Source of the DNA: Pseudomonadota bacterium | Lineage (GTDB): Bacteria; Myxococcota; Myxococcia; Myxococcales; Myxococcaceae | NCBI GenBank assembly: GCA_023426545.1 | Contig: JAFAAN010000019.1 | Location: forward strand, 26,321 to 90,320 | Length of the DNA stretch: 64,000 nucleotides | Direction of reading: 5' to 3' | Part shown: positions 48,503-57,322 of the stretch, one piece after another | Layout: every line of letters begins with the position of its first letter | Numbering within the stretch: the stretch's first letter is position 1 | Made by a program: the position numbers and the translations under genes | Notes under the pieces: generated by a model | The model's input: only the letters and a program-made list of their open reading frames with translations | What the model was told of the DNA's origin: nothing | Databases searched by the model: none

Positions 48503-50143
48503 CTACACCCGGACGACCAAGGGCACCACCAGGGGGCGTTTGGTGGTGTGCGCCTTGAAGGCCCGGCGCACGGCCCGGGTGAGTTCCTCTCTCACCAGGG
48601 CATCGTCGCCCCGCAGGGTGGGGGACAGTTCCTCGAAGAGCACCCGCGCGTCCTGGGCCACCCGGGAGAGCAGCACCTGTTCGTCCAGGGAGAGCCCCTG
48701 GCCGGACAGCTGGGGCCCCGCCACCACCTTCTGGGACTCCCGCTGGAGGACCACCACCGCGGCCACCACGCCCGTCTCCGACAGGCGGATGCGCTCCTGG
48801 AGGGTGTCCGGCGTCACCAGCCCACTGCCGAAGCGGTCCTTGAGGATGCGGCCCGCGGGCACGCTGCCCGTGAAGCGGCCCCGGCCCTCCTCGAACGTGA
48901 CGATGTCGCCGTCCTGCGCCAGCAGGCACTGGGCGGGCTCCAGGCCGGCCTCGCGCGCGGTGAGCAGGTGCTTGTGCAGGTGGCGGCCCTCGCCGTGGAC
49001 GGGGATGAAGTGGGCCGGGCGCACCAGGTCCAGCACGCGCCGCTGCTGCGGTTGGCTGGCGTGGCCGGAGACGTGGACGCCCGGCTCCAACTGGGCATAG
49101 GCCACGCGCGCGCCACGCCACTGGAGGGCGTCGATGAGCGCGCCCACGGAACGCTCGTTGCCGGGGATGGGGCGCGAGCTGAGCACCACCAGGTCCCCGG
49201 GGCCGAGGCGCACCGGCCCTTCACCCGATGCGAGCTGGGACAGCCCGGCCCGGGGCTCTCCCTGGGCGCCGGTGGTCAGCAGCAGCACGCGCTGCGCGGG
49301 CAGCATCGGCACCGTGTCCAGGTGGACGAAGAGGGAGTCGGGCACGTCGAGGTAGCCCATCTCCCGCGCCATCTCCACGTTGCGAATCATGCTGCGGCCC
49401 TGGAGGGCCACCCTGCGGCCCAGCCGCTCGGCCAGGGCGAGGAGGTGCCGCACGCGGTGCAGGTTGGAGGAGAAGAGGGCGACGACGATGCGCCCGGTGG
49501 CGTCCTGGAAGAGGCGCTCGAAGGTCTGCTCCACCACGCGCTCGCTGCCCGTCTCCTCCGTCACTTCGGAGTTGGTGGAGTCGGAGAGGAGGCACAGCAC
49601 GCCTTCCTCGCCGGCCTCGCCCCAGCGCTCCAGGTCCGTGCGCAGCCCGTCGATGGGGTCCGGATCCAGCTTGAAGTCCCCGGTGTGGATGAGGGTGCCC
49701 TCGGGCGTGCGCAGGATGTAGCCCACCGCGTCCGGCACCGTGTGCGTGACGCGGCTGGCCTCCACGCGGAAGGCGGTGCCGACGGAGAAGGGCTCGCGCG
49801 GCTCGATTTCGCGCAGGTCCGCCTCCAGCCCCAGCTCCTCCAGCCGGTGGCGCGCCATGGCCAGCGTGAAGCGCGTGCCGTAGACGGGGACCGGGACCTC
49901 GTTGAGCAGGTAGGGCAGCGCGCCCACGTGGTCTTCATGGCCGTGCGTCAGCAGTACGCCCTGGAGCTGCGCGGCGTTCTGCTTCAGGTAGCTGAAGTCC
50001 GGAATGATGATGTCCACGCCGGGCATCCCCGAGGAGGGGAACATCAACCCGGCGTCGATGAGCAGCATCTCCCCACGGCAGGCGACGACCATGGAGTTGA
50101 GGCCAATTTCGCCCAGGCCGCCCAGGGGGATGACGTGAAGCAT
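48503..50143 (-). CDS. rnj: Ribonuclease J
   Basis: 546 residues. RNase J is a metallo-beta-lactamase/beta-CASP enzyme with 5'-3' exonuclease and endonuclease activity on RNA. The zinc motif LTHGHEDHVGALP, the later HTGDFKLDPDP and the beta-CASP motifs (SDSTNSE, SGHASQPQQRRVLDLVRPAHFIPVHGE) are all there. The C-terminal domain is shorter and diverged compared with Bacillus RNase J1. It is separate from the yajQ gene by 21 bases on the same strand, so it may lead that transcript. Bacteria with RNase J plus other ribonucleases are common in this phylum. Confidence 0.93.
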   Translation of the reverse strand: MLHVIPLGGLGEIGLNSMVVACRGEMLLIDAGLMFPSSGMPGVDIIIPDFSYLKQNAAQLQGVLLTHGHEDHVGALPYLLNEVPVPVYGTRFTLAMARHRLEELGLEADLREIEPREPFSVGTAFRVEASRVTHTVPDAVGYILRTPEGTLIHTGDFKLDPDPIDGLRTDLERWGEAGEEGVLCLLSDSTNSEVTEETGSERVVEQTFERLFQDATGRIVVALFSSNLHRVRHLLALAERLGRRVALQGRSMIRNVEMAREMGYLDVPDSLFVHLDTVPMLPAQRVLLLTTGAQGEPRAGLSQLASGEGPVRLGPGDLVVLSSRPIPGNERSVGALIDALQWRGARVAYAQLEPGVHVSGHASQPQQRRVLDLVRPAHFIPVHGEGRHLHKHLLTAREAGLEPAQCLLAQDGDIVTFEEGRGRFTGSVPAGRILKDRFGSGLVTPDTLQERIRLSETGVVAAVVVLQRESQKVVAGPQLSGQGLSLDEQVLLSRVAQDARVLFEELSPTLRGDDALVREELTRAVRRAFKAHTTKRPLVVPLVVRV

Positions 50144-50483
50144 TGGGCGAAGTCTAAGGACTCACTCCGTCGGCTGCGTCAGAAAGTGACGGCGGCCCGC
50201 CCGGTTGGCGGCTTCAGCGGGCTCGGGTGGGCTGCAGCCGGAGGGGGCGGGAGCCATCGCGGGCGGGTGGGGCCGGCCTGCGCGAGGTGCCCCGGGGCGC
50301 GCATAGTCATGTGCGCAGGTGTGGTTCAGCGGAGTGTGGGCGCGTCCCGGCATGGCGCGGGCCTCGTGGTTCTTCTCCTCCGTGTAACGCTCCTGGACGT
50401 GCGAGGTGCTGGCCGTGCTTCCCGGGAAGCCGCGTACGTGCTGCCATGGGGCTCGTCTGACTGCGTCATCCCGGAGCCTCAAC
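50144..50483. other. Divergent intergenic region, RNase J / MaoC-like gene
   Basis: 340 bases. Short open frames here lack coding bias. I see no confident promoter. The one clear element is the 14-base perfect palindrome at 50417-50430. Confidence 0.5.
50417..50430. promoter_or_regulatory. 14-base perfect palindrome, possible operator
   Basis: GCTTCCCGGGAAGC, 54 bases upstream of the MaoC-like gene start. Perfect two-fold symmetry is typical of dimeric regulator sites; no regulator gene lies adjacent. Confidence 0.3.
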
Positions 50484-51386
50484 GTGTCCCACACTCCGTC
50501 GTCGCTCGAGCTGTCCAAGCCCCCCCTGCTTGCAAGGGAGCTGCTGCGTGCCGCCGTGGCGCGCAGGCCCTCGCGTCCGGGGGAGGTGCCCCGGCTGGAC
50601 GTGCGCCTGCGAGGCTTCACGCCCGACTCCAGACAGCTCGCGCGCTACCGGGAGGTGTGTGGCTTTCCGGAGGACGGCGCGCTGCCGCTGACCTTTCCGC
50701 AGGTGCTCGCGATGCCGTTGCACCTGAGCTTGCTCAACCACCCGGACTTTCCCTACCGGCTATTGGGCATGGTGCATGTGCGCAATCACATCCACCAGCG
50801 CCGGCGCCTGTCGGAGGGTGCTCGCTTCTCCGTACACGCCTGGGTCGAGGGCCAGCGCGAGGCCCGACAGGGGCGCGAGCTGGATCTACACACCGAGGTC
50901 GAGGAGGACGGCGTCCTGGTGTGGAGCGCCGTCACCACCATGCTCCGCCGCCTTCCCGGTATGGGGGAGCGTCCCCGAGAGGCGGGGCGTGCGCCCTCCA
51001 CGGATGAAGCGCAGCGCTTCGCGAACAGCCGCCCGGCGAGCTGGTCCGTTCCGGAGAACGCCGGACGCCGATATGCCCGGGCTTCGGGAGACTACAATCC
51101 CATCCACCTGTACGGCCTCACGGCGAGGTTGTTTGGCTTCCCTCGCGCCATCGCTCACGGCATGTGGACCGTGGGCCGCTGTGTGGCGGAGATGGGCGAG
51201 GCCGCCGACGCGTCCGCGCTCACGCTCACGTCGGAGTTCCGCCGTCCGCTCCTGCTGCCCTCGCGCGTCGTCTTCCAGACCGCGCCCCAGTCCGAGGGTG
51301 GCGTCGCCTACCGGGTGATGGCGGAGGACGGGCAGCCGCACCTCCTCGGCCTCCTGTCGCCCGCGCAGGCCACGCCCGCTCGATGA
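50484..51386 (+). CDS. MaoC-like hydratase/dehydratase (double hotdog)
   Basis: 300 residues from GTG 50484, after CGGAG. The C-terminal hotdog carries the MaoC hydratase 2 motif, here YARASGDYNPIHLYGLTARLFGF with AIAHGMW, giving the catalytic Asp and His of (R)-enoyl-CoA hydratases. The N-terminal half (FTPDSRQLARYREVCGF, LLGMVHVRNHIHQRR) is a second hotdog without these residues, as in larger hydratases and in FabZ-like pairs. It likely hydrates trans-2-enoyl-CoA or an acyl-carrier-bound substrate in fatty acid or secondary metabolism. Monocistronic. Confidence 0.82.
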   Translation: MSHTPSSLELSKPPLLARELLRAAVARRPSRPGEVPRLDVRLRGFTPDSRQLARYREVCGFPEDGALPLTFPQVLAMPLHLSLLNHPDFPYRLLGMVHVRNHIHQRRRLSEGARFSVHAWVEGQREARQGRELDLHTEVEEDGVLVWSAVTTMLRRLPGMGERPREAGRAPSTDEAQRFANSRPASWSVPENAGRRYARASGDYNPIHLYGLTARLFGFPRAIAHGMWTVGRCVAEMGEAADASALTLTSEFRRPLLLPSRVVFQTAPQSEGGVAYRVMAEDGQPHLLGLLSPAQATPAR

Positions 51387-51418
51387 CAGGCGTGGGGCGC
51401 GAAGGAGCCACGCCGCGC

Positions 51419-52633
51419 TCAGTGGGGCACGAGCGCCACGTCATCCAGGTACATCACCGGCTGGTCCGTGCCGGAGTCGTCCTGGAAGTAGAGGTCGCGC
51501 AGCGTGCCCGTGGTCGCGCCCATGCTGGCGAGGGGAATGCTCACCTGCTGCCAGGTGCCTGGGGCAATGGGGCCACCGAGCGCGGTGTCCAGGCGGGTGG
51601 TGCCCAGCACCTGGGCCCCGTCGTGGAGCACGAGCCGCACGGCCTGCCCGCCCGCCGTTCCGCCGTGGACCCAGAAGCGGATGGACCGGTACTGCGCCAG
51701 GTCCAGCCCGTGGTGGTGGAAGAGCAACCCGTTCCAGGTGTCCGGCTCGAAGCGGATGGCGGACGCGCCCGAATGCACCACGCCCGTCTCGTCCAGCGAG
51801 TGGTCCGCCCAGCTCCAGTTGGCGAAGCCGTTCTGGAGCGCGTCGGTGTAGATGGAGAGCCCCAACGACAGGTCCGGCTCGGTGCGCCGCTCCGTCAGGG
51901 CCAGACCCTCGGCCAGCGTGACGGTGCGCACGCCGCGCGTCTGCACGTAGTCGAGGATGTTCGCGAAGTCGGACGTCTTGTACTGGGTCTCTCGCGTCGG
52001 CGTCCCGTTCACGAACTCGTGGAAGACGAGGATGAGCCAGCTCTTCTCCGCGATGGCCTGCTCCACCCAGCCCTGGACGGTGCTGACGGGGACGGGCCGG
52101 GCCACGTCGTTGGCGCGCAGCTCGTAGATGACGGAGTCGCGGTAGTTGCGGCCCGCGTTCACCGTGCGGCTGCTGGCGTAATGCTGGCGGATGACGTCGA
52201 GGACCGGCCCGTTCTGGATGCCGTAGGGCACCACGAGGTTCGGGACGGCGGGCAGCCCCAGCGCGCTCTCCAGCCACGCGCGGGAGTCCTGCAACTCGGC
52301 CAGGAGCTGAGCGGGGGCGAGCGTTGTCAGGTCCTGGTGGGTCAGGGTGTGGCTGGCGATGTCATTGCCCTCGGCGACGAGCGTCTGGGCCTGGGCCACG
52401 TTCATGTAGCCAGTCCATCCCTCGTCGATGGCCAGGGTGACGAGGCTGTAGGTGGCGGGGATGCTCCGCGCGTTGAGCTCGGGACGCGCCAGCGTGTATT
52501 GCGTGGCCCAGCCGTCATCCAGGGTGATGGTGACCATCCCCTCGTCGAAGGGCGTCGCGGCGGACGCAGGGGCCGCGAGCATGAGGAGCAGCAGCGCGAC
52601 GACGCTTCGACATCCCCTGGGCGACATGAACAT
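51419..52633 (-). CDS. Secreted polysaccharide deacetylase with C-terminal beta-sandwich
   Basis: 404 residues from ATG 52633, preceded by GGGGGA. The signal peptide is MFMSPRGCRSVVALLLLMLA, ending near APASA. The NodB domain (about 25-215) shows VTITLDDGW with the catalytic and metal-binding Asp pair and SHTLTHQDL with the two metal His. The C-terminal part (about 240-404) has the features of a carbohydrate-binding jelly-roll (IRFEPDTWNGLLFHHHGLDLAQY, WQQVSIPLASMG, DLYFQDDSG). It should remove N-acetyl groups from a polysaccharide outside the cell, perhaps exopolysaccharide or peptidoglycan. Convergent with the MaoC-like gene. Confidence 0.85.
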   Translation of the reverse strand: MFMSPRGCRSVVALLLLMLAAPASAATPFDEGMVTITLDDGWATQYTLARPELNARSIPATYSLVTLAIDEGWTGYMNVAQAQTLVAEGNDIASHTLTHQDLTTLAPAQLLAELQDSRAWLESALGLPAVPNLVVPYGIQNGPVLDVIRQHYASSRTVNAGRNYRDSVIYELRANDVARPVPVSTVQGWVEQAIAEKSWLILVFHEFVNGTPTRETQYKTSDFANILDYVQTRGVRTVTLAEGLALTERRTEPDLSLGLSIYTDALQNGFANWSWADHSLDETGVVHSGASAIRFEPDTWNGLLFHHHGLDLAQYRSIRFWVHGGTAGGQAVRLVLHDGAQVLGTTRLDTALGGPIAPGTWQQVSIPLASMGATTGTLRDLYFQDDSGTDQPVMYLDDVALVPH

Positions 52634-52845
52634 GGATTCCCCCAACCGCATCCAGGCAGCTCCGAGCGGTATGAGAAGTCCGATAGCAGACGTGCTGGAC
52701 GCCGGGCAACCAGCCGGGCCTGCCCGGGGCGCGCGGTCCACCCACCAGGAGGGCCGTTGTGACACCACATCGTGTCAGGGGATTCGAATATGACTCCCCC
52801 GTGTTCGTCCGAGCCACCGCAGGCTCAGGAAAAGGAACCCGCTGC

Positions 52846-53418
52846 ATGAAGAAACTCGCCGTGCTCGCATGTCTGATGGGCCTGCTGGGAGCGATTCCCG
52901 CCCAGGCCGCCGAGCTGAAAGACGTCTTCGACCGTGCTGTCCCGGTCGGGAAGGGCCGTCCCACGCTGGTGCTGTACGCCAACCGGGGCTCCCGGGACGA
53001 GCTGCGCCAGCACGCCTACTCGTTCATCTATGACTTGCGCGCGGAGAAGCCCATCGTCCTGATCCACGTGGACCTGCGGGACGTGCCGGGGCTCTTCAAG
53101 GGGATGGCCCGGCGTGAAATCAAGAAGAGCCACCGCGAGTCCATCGAGCACATGAAGAACGTCTTTCTCCAGCATGGAGAGGCGCCCCCGCCCGAGCTGG
53201 AGTCTTCGCTCTACATGGTGGCGGACGCCAACGGCCAGCCGCACCAGTCCATGGGACTGAAGAAGGGGTTCGACCACGTGGTCGCCCAGGTGCTGAGCCC
53301 CTCTGGGCATGAGGTGGCGCGGGGGCCCTTCCCGGAGAGCGCCGGGCGGCTCGGGCAGTCCATGGCCTCCAACTCGGAGCGCCTTTCGACGCTCCGAATC
53401 GTGGACATGGCTCGCTGA
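52846..53418 (+). CDS. Small exported protein, possibly thioredoxin-fold
   Basis: 190 residues from ATG 52846, nine bases after AAGGAA. Signal peptide MKKLAVLACLMGLLGAIPAQAA. The remainder (GKGRPTLVLYANRGSRDELRQ, EKPIVLIHVDLRDVPGL, SSLYMVADANGQPHQSMGL) has the strand/helix order of thioredoxin-like proteins but lacks a CxxC motif, so it is unlikely to be a disulphide enzyme. It is divergent from the deacetylase gene and convergent with the Clp-like fusion gene. Function unknown. Confidence 0.72.
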   Translation: MKKLAVLACLMGLLGAIPAQAAELKDVFDRAVPVGKGRPTLVLYANRGSRDELRQHAYSFIYDLRAEKPIVLIHVDLRDVPGLFKGMARREIKKSHRESIEHMKNVFLQHGEAPPPELESSLYMVADANGQPHQSMGLKKGFDHVVAQVLSPSGHEVARGPFPESAGRLGQSMASNSERLSTLRIVDMAR

Positions 53419-53436
53419 AGTCCATTCCTTCGCCCG

Positions 53437-56259
53437 TCAGTTGCCGGGCGACGGAGTCTCCGCGGGAGGCCGTGAAATCCACGCGGCGATGAAGACATCC
53501 AGCTCGCCGCGCAGCACGTCCTTGACGCGGGGCGTGCCCGCGCCGGTGCGAGGGTCCTCCACGCGAGGACTTCTTCCTACGTAGTAGCGCCGCGCCTCGT
53601 CCGTGTTGCTGCCCTGCCCGGACACGACGCGCGCGGCGATGTCCTTCAGCTCCTCCACCTCGGCCGCGCCGGTGAGGGTGAGCACGCGCCCGGAGGACTC
53701 GTCCTTCACCGTGACCTCGGTGCGTACGCGCTGGAGGTAGGCGCCCTCGTGGCTCTTCATCGGGCGGCCCTGGACTTCCAGCAGCTCCAGCTCCTCCAGA
53801 GGTATCGAGCCGCCGCGGTGGACGCGCACGTAGGCGCGCTGGCGCTTCTCGTCTTCCAGCCGCCGGTGCAGGCCCGCCTCGCCCGCGAGGAAGCCATAGG
53901 CGCCAGGGCCCGCGATGCGCACGACGACGCGCGCGGGCTCCTCGGCCTCGGCGACCGCGACGGCCTCGTAGCCGCGCCGCTGGGCCCATCCCAGGTACAT
54001 GGTGGCCAGCTCCTGGACCCAGGTGTCCTGGGCCTCCACCGAGTCGCTGGCGCAGATGTCCACCAGCGCCTCCGTGTCCTGGGTGGTGGCGCCCGAGGCG
54101 TGGAGCGCCTCCGCCATCTGCACCTCGCGCGCCACGTCCTCCACCTGCCTCGCGGCGGAGGCGAGCTGCACCTCGTTCTTCGCCTCGCGAACCAGCCGGC
54201 GCGCGAAGAGGCACGCGGCTTCCAGCCGCTCCTGCTCGTTGATGTGCGCCTCCACGGTGCGGAAGGCGCGGATGACCTCGGCCGCGTGCGTGGGGTCATC
54301 CCAGAGGTTGGGCGCCTGGGTCTCCGCCAGCAGGGCCGCGCGACGGGCCTCCAGCTCGGGTCGGCCCGCGGACTCCGCCAGGGCCCGTGTCTTGCCCACC
54401 AGCCGGTCCATCTCGAACAGGAGGGACTTCTTGTCGAGCCGCCGCTTCACCGGCGCCGCGCGGGCGGACGGCAGCAGGAGCTGCGCGGTGGGGGAGGGAG
54501 GCGGCGCCGCGGGCTCCGCGACGGCGGTGACGCGGCTGCCCGCTCGGGCCTCGACGCGGACGGGCGTGCCTGGCGGCAGCGGCCTGCGGGCAATCTCCAC
54601 CGCCAGCGCGGCGGTGAGCGTCTTCTCGATTTCGCGCTGCAGGTAGCGCGCGCCGAACTGCGGCGAGTAACCCCGCTCCACCAGCAGGTCCACCACCGCG
54701 GGCGTCACCTCTACGTCCAGGGCCCGCGCGCGGATGCCTTCGCGCTGGAGGACGCGGCCGACCTCGCGCTGGGCAATCTTCCGGATGTCCACCTTGGACA
54801 GCGGGCGGAAGTGGCAGATGGCGTCGAAGCGGTTGAGGAACTCCGGGCGGAAGGCCTCGCTGATGCGCCGGTCCACCTCAGGGACCATCTCCTCGGCGCG
54901 GCGGGTGCCCGTGAAGCCCAGGCCGGACTCTCGGTACACCTCGGCGCCCACGTTGGACGTGGCGACGATGAGCGTGTTGTTGCACGACACCGTCTCCCCG
55001 GCGCCATTGACGAATGTGCCCTCGTCGAAGAGTTGGAGGAAGCGGTCGTGGACACTGCGCGCCGCCTTCTCGAACTCGTCGAGCAGCAGCACGGTGAACA
55101 CCTTGCCGTCCAGCAGCGCGCTCAGCTCGCCCCGCCGCGTCTCCAGGGCCGGGGCCCAGGACGCGCCGAACGGGACGCTCTCGTCGCCGTCGTTGGGGTA
55201 GTCCGCCATGTTGAGGCGCACCAGCCTGTCCGCCGAGCCGAAGAGGTACTCCGCCAGCAGCTTGGCCAGCTGCGTCTTCCCCACGCCCGTGGGCCCCGCG
55301 AAGAGGAACACGCCCAGGGGGCGGCGCGGGTCGTTGAGGCCGGCCTTGAGCAGCGCCACCGAGCGCAGCACCGCGCCCACTGCGTCCGTCTGTCCCAGCA
55401 GGCGCTCGCCGAAGAAGCGCTCCGTTTCGTCCAGGTCCAGCGGCATCGCGTCGTCCACGACGAAGCGGGGCAGGCGCGTGGCCGCGCAGAAGCGGCTCAG
55501 CACGTCCTCCGGGCCCACGTGGTCCTTGGCCGCGCTCGCCGCCTCGGCCGCTGTCTCCTTGAGCAGCTCGATGGCCTTGCGCGGCATGCGCTGCGCGAGC
55601 AGGAACTTGAACGACAGTCGCAGCGCCAGGTCGCACGCCGCCGGGTCGATGGGCAGGCGCAGCTCGCGCTCCAGCTCCTCGGCGACGCGGCCCAGCACCC
55701 AGCGCGCCTTCTCCGCCGGGGGCTCGTGCAGGAGGAGCAGGTGGAGCCGCTCGGCGAGCGCCTCGTCGGAGCGAAGCAGTTCCTGCACGCGCTTGGGCTC
55801 GGTCTCGAAGATGAAGCGCAGGCCGCCGGTGCGCAGGCCTCGCACGGCGACGGGCGCCAGGGGGCCCCCGAGGGCGGCGGGCAGGTCCCGGATGTAGACG
55901 ATGGGGCAGGGGTGCCGGGCCAGGTAGGCAAGCAGCTCCTCGAAGCTCTCCGCGGCCTGGCGCTGGGTGCTGCGTGCCAGGATGTTGGCGACGGAGACCT
56001 CCACCAGCCGGGCGTTCGCCAGCCCGGCGTCCACGCGGCCCTCGGCGATGCGCCGTGCCACCTCCTGCACCAGGGCGCTCTTCCCCACGCCGGGCTCACC
56101 CGCCAGGAGCGGGTGCTTGCCCCCTCGCGTGAGCAGGCCGAGCACCTCCGTCACCGCGGCGTCCACGCCGTGCGCGGCCGGCAACTTCCCCTCCCGCGCC
56201 ACCGCGGTGAGGTCGCGGTCGATGAGCCGCTCCTGGTCCTCGCTTTTCCTCGTCGCCAT
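53437..56259 (-). CDS. Clp-type AAA+ ATPase fused to a GGQ-less release-factor-2-like module
   Basis: 940 residues. The front two-thirds resemble ClpA/ClpB: a first AAA+ domain with Walker A GEPGVGKS (54-61) but a degenerate Walker B (VYIRDLP), a second with GPTGVGKT (322-329), VLLLDEFEKA (390-399), sensor IVATSNVG (431-438) and the GARYLQREIEK arm (536-546), ending in a ClpB-like D2 small domain. There is no ClpB N-domain, no long middle coiled coil and no ClpP-binding loop evident. From about 605 to 932 it follows peptide release factor 2: a helical head with LWDDP (652-656), the PCRF segment WVQELATMYLGWAQRRGY, GPGAYGFLAGEAGLHRR (784-800), and the end DPRTGAGTPRVKDVLRGELD (902-921). The peptide-release GGQ is absent: that position reads about HEGAY (837-841). 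I infer a ribosome- or tRNA-directed unfoldase. Confidence 0.9.
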   Translation of the reverse strand: MATRKSEDQERLIDRDLTAVAREGKLPAAHGVDAAVTEVLGLLTRGGKHPLLAGEPGVGKSALVQEVARRIAEGRVDAGLANARLVEVSVANILARSTQRQAAESFEELLAYLARHPCPIVYIRDLPAALGGPLAPVAVRGLRTGGLRFIFETEPKRVQELLRSDEALAERLHLLLLHEPPAEKARWVLGRVAEELERELRLPIDPAACDLALRLSFKFLLAQRMPRKAIELLKETAAEAASAAKDHVGPEDVLSRFCAATRLPRFVVDDAMPLDLDETERFFGERLLGQTDAVGAVLRSVALLKAGLNDPRRPLGVFLFAGPTGVGKTQLAKLLAEYLFGSADRLVRLNMADYPNDGDESVPFGASWAPALETRRGELSALLDGKVFTVLLLDEFEKAARSVHDRFLQLFDEGTFVNGAGETVSCNNTLIVATSNVGAEVYRESGLGFTGTRRAEEMVPEVDRRISEAFRPEFLNRFDAICHFRPLSKVDIRKIAQREVGRVLQREGIRARALDVEVTPAVVDLLVERGYSPQFGARYLQREIEKTLTAALAVEIARRPLPPGTPVRVEARAGSRVTAVAEPAAPPPSPTAQLLLPSARAAPVKRRLDKKSLLFEMDRLVGKTRALAESAGRPELEARRAALLAETQAPNLWDDPTHAAEVIRAFRTVEAHINEQERLEAACLFARRLVREAKNEVQLASAARQVEDVAREVQMAEALHASGATTQDTEALVDICASDSVEAQDTWVQELATMYLGWAQRRGYEAVAVAEAEEPARVVVRIAGPGAYGFLAGEAGLHRRLEDEKRQRAYVRVHRGGSIPLEELELLEVQGRPMKSHEGAYLQRVRTEVTVKDESSGRVLTLTGAAEVEELKDIAARVVSGQGSNTDEARRYYVGRSPRVEDPRTGAGTPRVKDVLRGELDVFIAAWISRPPAETPSPGN

Positions 56260-56374
56260 GTCTTTTCAGCCGCCCCCTCGCCGGAGCGCACTCTAACCCC
56301 GCTGAACCGCCGAGGTGAGCGCACAATCCCGGTCGAATGCATGCCACGAGGAGGGGCGGCCGCGGGCGCCTCGC

Positions 56375-56983
56375 TCAGGGGGGCGGCGGCGGGGCCATCC
56401 CCGGCTGGGCGGGAGGAATGGCCCGGAGGTATTCGTAGACGGCCTTCAAGTCCTGGTCGCGCATCTTCGCATAGGTGGGCCAGGGCATCACCGGGAGGAT
56501 GATGCCTCGGTCATGCCCTGTCCGAATCACCGCGAGGAACTGCTCGTAGGTTTTTCCACCTGGGAGGCCCTGCGCATTCGGGGTGATGTTGAAGGAGACG
56601 ATGCCCGGCCCGAAGGGCCTCCCTCCCGCGAGGAAGTTCGTGGTGTTGATCTGCTCGGGCTGCCCCTGGAACGGGTCGCCACCGGGGGCATAGCCCGGCT
56701 GGGTGTGACAGTCGGTGCAGCCGGCCTGGGCATTCGCGATGTAGCTGCCCAGCCCCACGAGGTTCCGGTCCAGGCCCTCCATCTTCAAGGGCACGGGCGA
56801 GATCTTCAGCCCGATGTCGATGCGCTCCTGGTCCTCGGCGCCCACGGGGACCTGGGCCAGCGGGCCCTCGGGAGACTCTTGCTGCACAGGGCTGTCCGAC
56901 CCACAGCCGGCGCCGATGCCACCCGCGACTCCGAGGAGGACCCCTCCCGCCGCCGCCCAACGCCCCATCCGCGCGTGCTTCAT
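56375..56983 (-). CDS. Cytochrome c lipoprotein
   Basis: 202 residues from ATG 56983, seven bases after GGGGA. The signal peptide ends GGIGAGC (lipoprotein Cys 27). A single haem site CTDCH (89-93) is present, with a probable distal Met ligand in VMPWPTYAKM. The chain is longer than minimal class I cytochromes and carries a polyproline end. It should pass electrons in the periplasm, anchored to a membrane. No partner enzyme gene lies next to it. Confidence 0.85.
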   Translation of the reverse strand: MKHARMGRWAAAGGVLLGVAGGIGAGCGSDSPVQQESPEGPLAQVPVGAEDQERIDIGLKISPVPLKMEGLDRNLVGLGSYIANAQAGCTDCHTQPGYAPGGDPFQGQPEQINTTNFLAGGRPFGPGIVSFNITPNAQGLPGGKTYEQFLAVIRTGHDRGIILPVMPWPTYAKMRDQDLKAVYEYLRAIPPAQPGMAPPPPP

Positions 56984-57322
56984 GTGTGCGTCCCCTTGCC
57001 AGTCCATCCGTCCTGGTGGCGGGGAGCGTAGGAACGCCTGCGGGCGCTGCCATGCTGCGTGCCGGTGTCGCAGCACGTCTCACCGGACACAGTCCCGATG
57101 GACTCCGGGCCCGGTGGAAAAGACACAGCGGAACCGGGTGCAAGCACCCGTTGAGCCTTCGGAAAACGCCAGCAGTGACATCCCGCCTGCTGGCGCGCGG
57201 GGAGCCGTCCGGGGTGGGAGCCGCCTCTGGCGGACTCCCGGACCTCCGGAAGTGCCCGCCACCGGGGCGGAACACTCTGGAGGCGGGGGCCACCTCGGGT
57301 GGCCCCGCTTTCCCCTTCAGCT
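56984..57322. other. Intergenic region between cytochrome c and HNH genes
   Basis: 339 bases. It holds the cytochrome gene's upstream region and, at 57286-57306, a strong terminator hairpin after the HNH gene. Other small inverted repeats occur around 57220-57260. I see no gene. Confidence 0.55.
57286..57306 (-). terminator. Terminator of the HNH endonuclease gene
   Basis: A perfect 9-bp stem (57286-57294 with 57298-57306) with a three-base loop lies 17 bases after the HNH stop on the minus strand. Confidence 0.6.

Noticed and set aside
53437..54450. A stand-alone functional prfB gene
   Set aside because: The RF2-like part has no separate start, lacks GGQ and is continuous with the AAA+ domains, so it cannot be the cell's release factor 2.
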